Assembly (NCBI GenBank): GCA_020747015.1
Contig: JAGTJM010000045.1
Location: forward strand, 62,001 to 126,000
Direction: 5' to 3'
Source of the DNA: Pyrenochaeta sp. MPI-SDFR-AT-0127
Taxonomy: Eukaryota; Ascomycota; Dothideomycetes; Pleosporales; Cucurbitariaceae
DNA: 64,000 bases
Part shown: one piece after another, positions 23,616-35,674 of the stretch
Layout: the number at the start of each line of letters is the position of its first letter
Numbering within the stretch: the first letter of the stretch is position 1
The notes under the pieces: generated by a model
What the model saw: the letters and a program-made list of their open reading frames with translations, nothing else
Told to the model about the DNA's origin: nothing
Database searches by the model: none
Made by a program: the position numbers and the translations under genes

Positions 23616-24654
23616 GGGCCGGCACAAGCGACAGCACCTCCACTCTGGTCCAAGCCGTCCCGCACGCCAGCAGACTCCGACAGATGGCCAGCGGACAGGG
23701 TCTGGCTTGCGGTGGGTGCTTTCACACCCCGGTAACGCATTGTTGTCTGCGGCCCCATGCTTGTCTGGCTCTCTAAACCGAACCTGAACGGTGGGGTTTA
23801 TTATTCATTCGGCGCGTTGCTTCTGCCGTGCCTCGTCTGCGATGCCTTATTGTGACAAAGTGCGTCTGTGAATAGCGCTCCCGCCCGCTCACCTGAGGCT
23901 TGCACTCGTGCCATTTTTCATCTCCCATCCCGATCCAGATCCCCAAAACGCTCGGACGAACCCTATCGCCTGGTTGAGCCCTTGGGATTTCTGAAGCCCC
24001 CAGCGCGCCAGTCAGCCACGCGAATCCGTCTTCCCTGACACCATTAGCCCGCCATACATATACGTGAGGGCCACCGCTCTCCACTCGCTCGCGGTAACAA
24101 AGCCTTTAGCCCACCCAGGTTCCAGCCTTCTCCGCCATCGCTCCTCTAGGGCGCCCAGGTACTGAGCTTAACAAGAAGAGATCGCCGCTCCACACGCCTC
24201 AAAACTCCACCACCATCAGCATCTCACAAGGCTCACTTCTCTCGCCAAAGGATCTGTGGATTGCATCACCAACGTGCAACACCAGATCTTGCAACGCCGC
24301 CTGTAGTGGACGGTAGCAACAAGCGGTCTCCACTTGTTCTTGTTTCCCAGTTTGGAAGTCGACGCCGCTCCCAGCGCCGTGGATACACCTTAGCACTGGG
24401 CTGACCCGGATCATCTCCAAGATCGTCGGACGACAACACCAGCACGGTCATAGGTAAAAGGACCACCATCTTGACCTAAAACCATCATTCTCACAGCCTG
24501 TGTTACCGCCTCAGTAGCACTACGTCTGCGCAACCAGGAAACCGGGCCCCACCGAACGCTCTTTTCTGGACATCACCACAGTCTCACGAGTGTCTGCTTT
24601 TGCCCTCTTGTACGCCCTCCTTTCCTTGACCTGCGACGACGGGCACCACTGATT

Positions 24655-24669
24655 ATGCGTAGTGACTGA
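24655..24669 (+). promoter_or_regulatory. Four-codon uORF in the FlbC leader
   Basis: ATG CGT AGT GAC TGA. It is the only ATG I find between about 23.85 kb and the first ATG of the FlbC frame at 25153, which makes it a candidate translational control element. Confidence 0.45.
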
Positions 24670-24960
24670 GACTTTCTAGAAGATTTACGGCCAAGTGTGC
24701 ATCCGTTGGTATCACTGCCCACTTGAATCAGCGCAGGTACCATTGCCAGGGCCGTTCATCGATTGCAGCATCTCCAGGTCACGGAGCAGCCATTCGCCGT
24801 CTCGAGCAACGAGCGACTAAGACCGAGCGGGTTATTTGTGTTCGAGCAGGAACCTTTACAAGACCCCTTCCCCTCCACTGCCAGCACATTGTCAGCACTT
24901 TGTCCCCCTCGACTTGAGCCTCTAACTTTCACACTACGCCTTTGAGCTACGAGCCGCCCG

Positions 24961-26516
24961 TTGCCCTTCGTGGATACCTCCCAGCATTCACGTGGGTTGT
25001 ATTGGCCGGGTGGTCAGTTCACTACTCCGCCTTTTGCAGCGTCACAGCTGCATTCTCTCCCAACTCCTCCTTCCTCCGAAGCAGGTAGGTCATCAGGACC
25101 TACCCGGGACACAACCGCCAACGTGGCTGCTGCCGTGGCTCCTCTGACTTCCATGCATCCTGGGTCTGACCCAATGGGTGCACCTCCCAGCTTTGCAGCG
25201 CGGAGGCCTCATGCACAGCAGCTCGGTAGCTTTGAGCTTCCTCCACCACCCATGCACAAGTACCCCTTCACCAACACTGTCACCGCATCACAGCCATCAC
25301 AGGCCCCAACGACCATCGCCAGCGTTGGCAACCTACTCACCCCACCAAACACCAATCACAGTGACGCGATAAGCTCATCTGGAGTTTCAACAAGCAACTC
25401 ACAATATCCAACCACAATGGCCTACTCGAACGGGCAATACATTTACTCTCCGCCCACGCAGGGGTCGGCAGCACATTATGGCTACCCGCCTGCACATCAT
25501 CAGCAAGCCCAATATGGTCAAAGTCGAGGAGGTATGTTTGTCGCTCCACTACGCAATGATCGTCAGTTTGGACAACAAGACTCACTCAGAAAAGGGCTGA
25601 ACCCGCCACCATACGAAATGAACCAACAGTTGCCACCATTTACGCCATCATCGAACGGATCGAGCATGCCTTCGATATCAGCTCAGCACCAGCACCAGCA
25701 GCATCACCATCAGCAAATGATGGGCGCACAAACACCTGTATCATCTTCGGCGCCTCAACAGTCGCCTGCCCTCGCTCAGGAGGGCTTCAGACCACCACAG
25801 CCACCCACGCCAACATATAATTATCATCCGCAAGGGACACCTCAGCACTCAACCTTCCCCTACTCAACTGGGCCATCGCCAACGCTAAGCCAGCAGCAAA
25901 GCCCAATCAGTGCCGGAGGGTCGATGCCCAGGATGTCGCCAGCTGTTTCGCAAGGGCCAATGCCATCGATTCCATCAAACAATCCAGCGCAATCGCCATA
26001 TCCCTACGGAAGGCCACCAGCACAATACACCCCGGGCCCCGCACCAGTGTTTTCGAATGTCCAGAATCCAAACGGACAGCTTGCGCTAGTAGGAGTGCAC
26101 CATGGAATGATTCCTGGCTTCAACAGTGGGCACGCAGCAGCCATGCCTCACTTCCTAGGACACCCACAGCATCAGCAACCGGCCGCAAACGACCGGCCAT
26201 TCAAATGTGATCAATGCCCGCAGAGCTTCAACCGGAACCATGACTTGAAGCGACATAAGAGAATCCACTTGGCTGTCAAGCCATTCCCTTGCAATCACTG
26301 CGACAAGAGCTTTTCGCGGAAGGACGCGCTTAAGGTATGTTTGATTCAGACTATGTGACGCCTTTTTGTGCTTGATGCTAACAATATCTGCAGCGTCATA
26401 TCCTCGTCAAGGGTTGCGGTAAAGCGATTGCCTCGAGCGATGAGACAAAGCGAGAGTCACATTCGCCCAAATCTGAGCCTGTTGATTCAAAGGCTGGCAT
26501 CTCAGGTCACGCATAA
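24961..26516 (+). CDS. flbC: C2H2 zinc-finger transcription factor FlbC
   Basis: Exon 1 runs to 26334. Intron 26335-26393 (GTATGT, branch TGCTAAC, TGCAG). Exon 2 26394-26516. The C-terminus is diagnostic: finger 1 FKCDQCPQSFNRNHDLKRHKRIH, given here only as a motif, is a standard C2H2. Finger 2 (CNHCDKSFSRKDALK / RHILVKGC) is C2HC and is split by the intron between Lys and Arg. The rest is Pro/Gln/Ser/His-rich, typical of an activation domain. FlbC activates brlA and conidiation genes in Aspergillus. The start is unresolved. The frame is open from 24946, and from about 24961 it reads like protein (PFVDTSQHSRGLYWPGG, LPTPPSSEAG), but its first ATG is at 25153 (434-aa product). An unseen upstream exon, a non-ATG start at the TTG at 24961, or initiation at 25153 are all possible. 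Confidence 0.85.
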
Positions 26517-28375
26517 TAGTTGATGGTACCAGAGTCTTTGGCCTTCACTTCTCTTCTTCTGTATTATTTATGCTTTATCGTGCTCCGCGGTTTCGGCGCA
26601 CATATCTACGGGACCGCCTACCTTCGCTGCAAGTATTTAGCTACGATTTCCATGTTTTGAATGTGTTTATTGGACTACCCCTTGGGATTTGGGAGTTGTA
26701 CGGTCCGGGTTGCGTCTTTTCCTGTTCGTCATCCGTCATGTCTTTTCTTTTTAACTGCGGATACCTTCTAGTTGGGTCATTGGGTGGGGATTGTATCAGG
26801 TATGGCAGGGAGTAGGTTGTGTCTATTTGTGCCTCGGAAGCAGGACAAACACGGTTTCAGGTCGGGTTCTAGGGTCTGCGGACTGGGAGACATTGAGCTT
26901 TCGGGTGTAATCGTCATCAGTCGAGATAGTGACAAAAGGATTGGGGTGGCTCAAAAGGTGCTACGATGCGGAGAATACCAAGATACGATTATTGACTTTC
27001 ACCCTTGTCCTCGATGCTGTCGTCTCGACTCGCTTGTGCAATGATAGCCTCCTCGGAGCATGTCGCTAGCCCTAAAGTGATGTATATATATCTGCAGTGC
27101 GTTCCTGAAGGAGTGGAGGCTGCGTTAAGGTTATTGTGCTCGGACGGTTGCGTACAGTCGGTGTCGTCTGGGCGAACCCGTGTACCAGGACAGCGTCCGG
27201 CATGTTCCGCAGTGGACACGGATTGATCGACGCGTCAAGCCTCACTTCACTTCATCTCGTCGCCCGTGCCTCCCGTTCCAACATCACCTGGCAATCAACG
27301 CATCTAGAAATCCCCCGAACGAAAGCTGGTATTTTAGAACCGGGCAAACGAGTTCAATGCACTTTGAAAGCGTAGTGAACCTATCCTTGCACCCACTTCT
27401 CTGGTTTGTTGGTCTCCTTCGACTACACGCGTCTCTTTCTTGTCTCTATGTCATTTAGCCTTTCTCATTGCATTCGCTCATCAGTTTTCCTATATAAATC
27501 ATCTAGCTCCGAGGAGTGTTATGGCTTTGGTACATCAATGGGCACGTGGTCTATTTGTGACAGCACGCAGAACCACTCCCACGCAAGGAAGGATGACAGC
27601 AGAATGCCAACAGTTTTTCTTAGAACCTTAGTAGCGCCCAAGAAGGTAAGGAAGTATTATTGTTCCTATTTCGCCCTGTCTTGATTTATACATTTTCGGC
27701 ATCTCTCCGGGCAACCCCATTCCTCTGGTTCCCCGTTGGGGTCACAAAAACAACACAGGTTTCTCAACCACGCATCTTGGCACATTCCGTAGTCATTGGA
27801 TCTCTAAACCCTCACCTTCGCATTTGCAAGTCGAAAGAGGCCACGCCTTCTTGCTCACGAGGAGTGTCGTTGCATTTGGTGTTGTCGAGGGTGCTCCTGC
27901 CACATCTGTGTTTGCATCCCGTCGCGCTCTTTCCCAACCCCTGCCGTGCTCTGTCCGTGCCCAACATCTCCTCTCCAGCATCACTACCCACAATTTCGAC
28001 ACTGCATACTCGGGTATTGTATGCACCCAACACTTGTTAGCCTTTTTGGAACGCGAGCAGACTCAATTGCCATTGCACAGCTAGCCGTCCCTCCTTAATC
28101 GGCACAGCCATCGGCTCCTACGCAGCAGACTGTCGACCCTTCGGAGGCAATAGTAAATAAACAATACTTTACAGCAACTTGGCCATTGTACGCGTACACG
28201 CCTTAGATACCCGCACTGCAATCACGACTAGCAAGGCAACACTACTCACCTCTTAGGGGCTCTCCCCCGTGTATCATTTACCTCGCACAATTTGGTCTAT
28301 CAGCCTGTCAAATTTGGTGGTAGCTGCATAGTCAAGGGCATCTCTTGATCATTGCACACACTCTGCCTGCTGAAT
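26517..28375. other. Intergenic: FlbC 3' flank and Gin4 promoter
   Basis: No coding region supported. Short frames are present on both strands without motifs. The right half leads into the kinase gene and probably includes its leader. Confidence 0.45.
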
Positions 28376-31300
28376 ATGGACCACAGCTACCATGGCCGCC
28401 CACCGACTCGTCGACGCGCCCTTGGTGATGCCTCCAACCGTGGCAATAAAAGCAACAATACCCACCGTCGAGGAGACAAGTACAGTGATGACTATATCCC
28501 ATCTTCGTCGCCGAAACAGCTGCCCCACAATGAGTCGATAGTGCCTAACGGCACTCTCGCAGTGCAGCATGAGCAGTCACCTGCCGAAAACAAGCGTCTC
28601 TCTGCTGTCCTTACTCACGAAGCACGCCCACAAAATTCCAAGCGCGACTCACAGATCTCTAACGCAAGTACCAATGCGTCCAACACAACCCGTCGTCGCA
28701 AGACGCACATCGGCCCATGGCAACTCGGCAAGACCATCGGACGCGGCGGCTGCTCGCGTGTGCGGCTCGTCCGGCATAGCGGAACAGGACAATTTGGTGC
28801 TGCGAAGATCATTTCAAAGGCTACCGCTGAGAAAGTGCGAGCATTGAGCTTGGCAAACCTCATTCAGAGTGCTGAGCAGGATTCGACACTCTACCCTGAC
28901 GGCAAGGTCATCCCATTTGGTCTGGAGCGAGAAATTTGCATTATGAAGCTGTTGGATCATCCGAACATTGTCCGTCTGTACGATATCTGGGAGAACCATA
29001 ATGAGCTGTAAGTGTCTTATCCCCTGGTATGCAATCAAGCTATTGCTAACGTTACAAAGCTACCTAATTATGGAATTTGTCGAAGGCGGCGAGCTTTTCA
29101 GCTATATCCACGAGCAGGGCGGCCTAATAGAGATCCACACTGTACATATCTTTCGGCAGATCATTGCAGCTTTGATCTACTGTCACCGCATCAACATCCA
29201 TCATCGCGACCTCAAGCCGGAGAATATCCTACTGGATCGAGATACGATGACGGTCAAGCTGGTCGATTTCGGCATGGCAGCATTACAGCCGACTGGCAAG
29301 AAGCTCACGACACCTTGTGGCAGCCCCCATTACGCAGCACCTGAAGTCATCAAGACAATTTCTTACGATGGCGCCAAAGCAGATGTCTGGAGCTGCGGTG
29401 TAATCCTCTACGTTCTACTCACTGGAACACCACCGTTCAACTATTCAGGCGAGGAACGGCACCTGAAGCATCTGTTCCAGGACATTGCAGCGGCCAAGTA
29501 TGTTCTACCCGATGGTCTTTCGTGGGAAGCCCAAGATCTCATCAAAAGAATTCTGGTTGCGGACCCTAAACGCCGCATATGCTTGGACGAGATCTGGAAC
29601 CATCCTTTTCTGCGCAAATATCAGCAAGAATTGAACTTTGTTGGTGAGAATGCTAATCAGGACCACTGGACGGGGCCACTTCCCGCTATTGCAGAGTGGA
29701 CAACTCTAGAGCGAACGACAATTGATCGAGAGATACTACGGTATTTGCGCACATTGTGGCATAGCGAGAAAGAAGAGGTTCTCATTCAGCGTTTGATGAG
29801 CAATGAGTAAGTATATCTTGTTGTACATTCATTTACATGACATCTGACCATTCAATAGAGCAAATCAAGAAAAGTACTTTTACTCTGCATTGCGAAAGTA
29901 TCATACCGACCAGCTCGAAAACTACCAGCCTAGCGCGCATCATCCTGTTATGCACTCAAATAGTGATCATCACCATAACGCTCGCCATGCTCCCACTCGT
30001 CAGGACCTCGATGAGCTACCGACACAGAAGCACAAGCGCTCGCAGTCCGGGTACTCGATTCTCAACAACGAGCATCTCCAGTCAAAACACAGCTTCTACG
30101 AATCGCCTGCCTCTGAAGCTAGCTATGATCCTTTTAGGGCGTCAAGACAACCTATCATTCCTGAGCACGCTGTGGTACATCAAAATGTCACTGTTCATCG
30201 CGGGCACAGCAGTGGGAGCCGAAAGCTGCGTCCTGCTACAGCTATGGGACACCGAACAGGGAGCTCATTACGCATTCAAGCCTTGCGAAACTCTAAACGC
30301 AGTTCTGCTGCGTTTTCGCGTGGCTCTTCAAACCGCAGCACTCCATCCAACCGTACGGTGTCTGTGAACCGTCGTTCCATGTCACGTTCATCTCTTACGA
30401 GCTCACACTGGCCTAGTAGTCCCCCAGTCGTCGCTCGCTCTGGTGGACTTGGAAGGCGAGGAGTAAGCTTTTCGCATCTGCGTGACCGCCGTTCATCGGT
30501 AGCAACAGCTAGTACCTTTGATACTGATGCCATGGCATGCGCAGTCTACACGTCTTCTCATCGGCATCATACGTCGATAGGATCGTATGGCTCGTTCTTA
30601 CGGTCAAACACAATTAGGCAATCTCCCGCTTTGCGATCTCAGTCTCGTAGCACGGCCAGCACGGAAGCACCGCGCCTCAAGCTTAGAAAGCCCGAGAGTC
30701 CGTCCAAGTACATACAAGGCGAGGCCAGGAAGGTTAGCATGGAGCTCGGAAAGGTCATGGAAGAAGCTTTCAATCGCTCTTCAATCAGCTCCAGTATTCG
30801 TACTGCTGGTACTGGTACAGAAATCTATCAGGACGCCTTGCAGTATGACACCCCACCCACTTCCATCTCGAATATTAGGGACTCAGGTGGTAGTACACTG
30901 GCTACTCCAATTACGAAGGGGAAATACCCCCAACGCCCGCTTCCACCAATCCCGTCCGAGACGCCGAATTCGTTTCTACAGCGTAAGTTAGCAGAGACTC
31001 GCGCAGAAATTGCTCGAAGGCTCGACGAGGAAGGTGACAGCACAGAGCACTTCAATGAAGTTCTAGAGCACCTCGACCGCCTGCTTGTGCCTGCGATTAA
31101 TGGGAAGCGTACTGTTTCTGCTCCTGCTAAATCTCCGGAGCACCCCGCACCACTGCAAGTGATTCCGGAGGAGGTCAAAGCCGATGTTGGAGATGGGTTT
31201 GACAGTTATAGACCCCACTATCGCGCTGTCACTGACCCCATCAGACCCAAAGAACGCCGTGCAGTGACTGAGCAGCAGACCATCCGTCTCGTCAATGAGT

Positions 31301-32595
31301 CGCCAACACGTGTCGCTCCTCTCAACATCCGTAAGCGAAGCGGTGCAAGTACTTTGTCGAAGCCTGCCAGTGAGGAGGGTTCCATGCCTGAGCAAGACCC
31401 AGTTGTGCACTCTACGATCAGGTCATACCGAGACGTGAAGAATGATCTGCTTGCCGCCCGTACGGACGATATCGGCCCTATCATAGAGAAGCACAACGCT
31501 GCCGTCAAGAAGAAGAAGTCATTGTGGTTCCGTCGCAACACGGAAGAGAAGGATCGCGAACATGATAAGCATGAGAATCAAGTCAAGAAGAAGCAATCCA
31601 CTGGTCTGCTTCAGATTCCAGAGGCATGGCAAGGTCTCGATGATCGTATCAAACACAATACACCTCCAGTAGTGAATACTAACACTGATATTTCTAAACA
31701 TACTCAGAAGCAGTCAGATGGCAGCAATGGAAGCGAGTTCCCGATACGCAACAGTAGCTCAGCCGTTGCTAAGAGCGATGGTGCGCTGCGCAAGGGGTTG
31801 TTAGCATTCTTTGGTAAGAAAGCAAAGGATGAGAAAGGCAAGAAGCCAATGGAGCTTGGAGGTAAGACCCTACACCCTCTGTTGTCGTCAGACACTAAGC
31901 TCACATTCTTGTACGGTAGATCTCAGTTCCTCCTCTATCCTCTCAGCCTTTGAACTTGGCCCTGAGCACAATAACGGCACCACCAGCGATCCCATGGCCC
32001 GACCTGCCGAGATGCAAATGAATTGGCTCTCGCGATTCCTCCATATCAGGCCCGCAAGCAAGACACTGTGTTTCCATATCAACCGTGGCAAGGTTCGCCA
32101 GAACCTCGTCCGCCTACTCCGCGACTGGCAGCGTTTCGGTGTGCGCGATGTCTCATTTGATCGCGAGACGAACACTATTAGTGCTAGTATTGACAAGAAT
32201 AACCGTAAGTGTATCCCTCCAAGATCGGCACCATTCGTTTTTAGCGAGTGGCGACTCCAAGATTGGAGATTTGAGGTCGAGGTTCTGGACATTGAGATAT
32301 TGTTGCGATGTAATCTTTGCTTTCTTTTAGTTACTGTGCGAGTTTCAAGGCCTTTTAACTAACCTCAATATTTGTAGATCTCAAGATCAAGCCCGTATCC
32401 CTTGTTATCGAGCTTTTTGTTGTGCTTGAGCATGGCCGCCGCGCCAATCTGTGCCTTGCCCGCTTCACACAGACGCGGGGCGCAGCCTCGAGTTTCCGTA
32501 AAGTCGTCGATATTGTTGAGGATGTTTGCCGGGCTCGCTGTATGTTGGTTGAGGATGACGAGAAGAGGGCCTCGATGATGGAAGTCTTGGACTAA
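28376..32595 (+). CDS. gin4: Gin4/Hsl1/Kcc4 (Nim1-related) Ser/Thr protein kinase
   Basis: Five exons: 28376-29007, 29060-29806, 29859-31861, 31920-32204 and 32378-32595 (1294 aa). Introns are 52, 52, 58 and 173 nt, all GT-AG and frame-consistent. The kinase domain spans residues 115-395: glycine loop IGRGGCSRV from Gly122, HRDLKPEN with catalytic D261, DFG at 280-282, GSPHYAAPEV, then the DPKRRI...HPFLRKY end. A Ser/Arg-rich disordered region (residues 420-1080) with basic and Pro-rich patches (PQRPLPPIP) follows. The C-terminus (about 1120-1294; WLSRFLHIRPASKTLCFHI, LVIELFVVLEHG, FRKVVDIVEDV) resembles the KA1-like membrane-binding end of Gin4/Kcc4/Hsl1. These kinases sit at septin rings and control septation and Wee1. 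The ATG at 28352 is also in frame; 28376 (MDHSYHG) is preferred as the start of the conserved-looking protein. Confidence 0.92.
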
Positions 32596-33210
32596 GATAC
32601 CCCTTCAAGAGGAGGGACTATGAGGGATGGACTGTTCGAATACTAGGCGGCATGTTACCCTATGATTAGGGGCATAGATTGCTTGGGTATGTGTTTCGTA
32701 GGTCTGGTGGACGATCTGGATACCTTAGCATGTCTAGGATGTTCAAGGCTTGGTTTGTAATGTTGATTGCTTGGTTACAATACCCCGAGCAGTGTTACGA
32801 CAACACGGCGTTAACCACATCATACAACGCTCAACAGCATCTGTGGACTGATCGGTTAATCACGCCACCGGGCGTTATTCTCTGACTTGGCCAACCAATA
32901 AGCTCATTGCCCTGTTGGTAGCAGCCACATTGAAAGCGTCACTACCTAGCAAGTGATTCACTAATACTGTCTTTGCTACATGGCGCTTGTTATAAGGCGT
33001 TCATTTCCGAGCTGCATTAGCATTGGGATGCTATCGAAGGCAGGCTTCAAAACATCTTCATTCTGAGTTTTCGATTTTGCATTTGCATGGCTTCCAGAAG
33101 CCCATACTGTTCTTGAACCTCGCTGTGGCGAGCCATAGTACCATAATTACAAATTCTCCTTATTCAATCACAGTCCTGGTTCTCTTTCCTGAAATCATGA
33201 TAGTGGTGAA
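32596..33210. other. Intergenic, convergent 3' ends
   Basis: Lies between the kinase stop (+) and the oxidoreductase stop (-). Nothing further seen. Confidence 0.5.
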
Positions 33211-34466
33211 CTATGCGTCACTGATCTTAACAACAATCTTGCCGACTGAATTTAGCTTCTTCAGCGCTTCAAACGCTTCAATCACTTGCTCGAATTCAAA
33301 TTCTTGCGCAATAGCGGGTTTGATATTATTGGCTTGGATAAACTGAGCAAGCTCAGCCACAGAGTCTCGGGTGAATGCCATGCAGCCTTTCACTATATTT
33401 GCGTTAGCCAGAACAGACGAGAATCTTGTGATGGGATCCAGCCATACCAATCTTAGCACTAAACAGCACGTTTGGCACAAGTTCAGCGGGTAAAGGCGCA
33501 TTAGGTGTCAGGATGCCGAGCACGCTGATCAGACCTGCTGGACGGGTGGCGTTGATGGATTTCATCAATGTTCCTGAACCTCCCGTTTCGATGACATGGT
33601 CTACGCCCTTGCCGCCCGTGAGACGGAGCACTTCTTGGTCCCACTCTGGCGTTTCCACGTAGTTTACCACGTGTGTTGCGCCGAGGGACTTGGCGATGTC
33701 GAGTTTCCTCGAGGACGAGGATGTTGCGATGACGGTTGCGCCGAGGGCTGCTGCGATCTATAGGCCATCAATCTCAAAATCCTAACAATTATCGTTGCCG
33801 AAGAGGTATAATAGAGTTAAAAAAAAAGCCATAGGAAAGCGAACGACGTACTTGTATCCCAAAACAACTCACACCCCCTGTCCCCATGGTCAACACAGTC
33901 TTCCCCTTCAATCTCTTCTCCGTCCAACTACCCTCCCAAGCCCTCAATCCCCCACCGAGCCCGCCGTCCAAAAACTCCCGTATCGCGCTCCAAGCCGTCG
34001 TTCCCGCTGTGACCAGACTAGCACTTTCCACAGCATTGAGGCTTGCTGGCGCAGGAACCACCCACTCATCGTCTACAACGAGATACTGCTGCAAGGTCCC
34101 ATCTTGGCTATTTGCGCCAAATGTTGATTCAACAGAGAGATTGCTGATATCTCCACTGAGCCAGTTGTTGGGGTGCAAAATGACTTTTGTGCCGAGTTTG
34201 CGAGCCCACGCAGAGGATGTGTGCGTCGAGGTGATTATGCCTGCACCGTCTAGTCCTGGGACCAGGCCTGCTTTATGGTCCCCTGGGTACTGGGGTGAGC
34301 GCGTGACGACGAGGATGTCACGGAAGTTCAAGGTGGCCGCGTTCAATTTGACGAGAACTTGGTTTGGGCCTGGTGTAGGGATATCTTTGGATACTTTAGT
34401 GAGGTCAGATATAGCTGACGCGGAAGCGGGGATTGTCCATGCTATGTTTGTTGATGGAACTGCCAT
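33211..34466 (-). CDS. Medium-chain (MDR) zinc-independent-type alcohol dehydrogenase / quinone oxidoreductase
   Basis: Exons 34466-33852, 33757-33448 and 33392-33211 (368 aa). Introns are 94 nt (phase 0) and 55 nt (phase 1). The N-terminal GroES-like domain has VLVKLNAATLNFRDILV and GLVPGLDGAGII. The zinc-binding GHE motif of classical alcohol dehydrogenases is absent, so the catalytic zinc is probably missing. The Rossmann half has TMGTGGVSCFGIQ/IAAALGATVIAT (NADPH binding; the glycine motif is split by intron 1), GATHVVNY and GKGVDHVIETGG. It ends with SVGKIVVKI. The start has a good context (CCACCATGG); an upstream in-frame ATG at 34571 would add a Pro/Ser-rich stretch and is less likely. 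Substrate unknown. Confidence 0.88.
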
Positions 34467-35149
34467 GGTGGATGTGAATGAAGGTACAGATGGGTGACGG
34501 GGCCGATTGAGAGGCTGAAGGGACAGTTGGGATGTAGCAATAGTAGAGGTTGGTGGTGGTACTCGTATCACAACTTTATACTCTATAGAGTTTCTTCTTT
34601 CAAGTCCTGTTGATCAATTCAATGTATCGGAGCTCCGTTATTCGTCCCAGCGTGCATCCTCCCTATCTCGATTTCAAAGCATAATGCTGTAGTCTTACCC
34701 AAATTTAGTATAAAGATGGCCCGCCTAACTTCTGTCCAGCGCGAAAAGCGAGCAAGATATGTCAGCGGTAGTTTGGTCAGTAGTGAAGGAGTCCTGTTGA
34801 TGTCGAGTACAAATGAACATTTGAAGCGGACATGGTCGCATTCCTGAATTGGCAAGTCGTCAAGGTCTATGTCGCATTGAAACTACCATTTATCAGCATT
34901 GAGCGCACATGGCTTCACAAACGTGCTAAATGTTGTGGTCCTACTTCTGGTTCGAAGGGGGAGTTCCGCAACGAATTGTAAATTTGTAAGCAGAAGTGGT
35001 GCCATTTGTGATCTGCAGCAACACTCACGCTAAGCATGCATCATAACTTGAATCAGAACATACACACAGGCGATTGGCGTAATATTGCGACATCAATCAT
35101 ATTATTGTACTTCCTTTTCTCTCTCTTTTTATTGCGGTAGTGCGTCCAT
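34467..35149. other. Intergenic: oxidoreductase promoter and cupin 3' flank
   Basis: Both neighbours are on the minus strand. No additional gene supported. Confidence 0.5.
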
Positions 35150-35674
35150 CTACGCACCATCCTTCTTCCTCTGTCCAACGTAGAATGCAAGTCCATAGTC
35201 ATCCGTCTTGAACGTAATCTTGCTGCCCTTGGGGAATTGGAAAACATCGCCCTTCTCGCCTTTGACTTCCTTGCCCGTCTCGTCTAGATACTGCAGTTAG
35301 TACAATCTGCTTCACGTCAAACGGTCTTGTAGAGATGCGTAGTACGAACCGGAAATGTAGAAGTGTCCCTCTAGGATGATCTTGATCTCATCGTATGTGT
35401 ATGTGTATTCAAGCGGAGTGCCCTTTTCGAGGCGATAGAAGCCACCAGAAATTGGCTTTTCGGGGTCCCTTGACTCACTGGTTTGGCTTGGTTAGGTGAC
35501 GTCTACGAATATGATGTAGGGAATCAATGCAATCGCTTAAAACAAGTAGGGAGACTATGATTGTATGCAGCGGACGTACGATGAGAAGACATCGCCGAGA
35601 AAGGCGTTCTCGTTGGCAATTAGCGGAGGCTTGAATTCCGACTGAGCTTTGGGGAAGTATTGCATGGCAGGCAT
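35150..35674 (-). CDS. Small cupin protein, EutQ-like
   Basis: Exons 35674-35580, 35477-35350 and 35283-35150 (118 aa). Introns are 102 nt (GTACGT...ACCAG, phase 2) and 66 nt (GTTCGT...TCTAG with CTAAC branch, phase 1). The single cupin barrel shows PISGGFYRLEKGTPLEYTY, then DEIKIILEGHFYISG and, as the second half, GDVFQFPKGSKITF. This layout is that of EutQ-like/ethanolamine-utilisation cupins, often found in fungi as stand-alone proteins. Of the usual metal ligands the Glu is visible, but the HxH pair is replaced (YTYTY), so metal binding is doubtful. The first intron is unusually long relative to the gene. Function not established. Confidence 0.85.

Larger units (their letters stand above)
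18601..24654. other. Long GC-rich interval without supported genes, right part
   Basis: About 6 kb of GC-rich sequence with many frames open on both strands. That is expected from the composition, because stop codons are rare, and none matches a family. It holds a G-rich tract, a CT-rich tract and a 17-C run (listed separately). Its right end leads into the FlbC leader, so part may be promoter or untranslated leader, or encode a non-coding RNA. Confidence 0.45.

Noticed and set aside
32205..32377. Reading through the fourth Gin4 intron as coding
   Set aside because: The frame ends within it, whereas splicing joins SIDKNN to HLKIKPVSLVIEL, the C-terminal domain.
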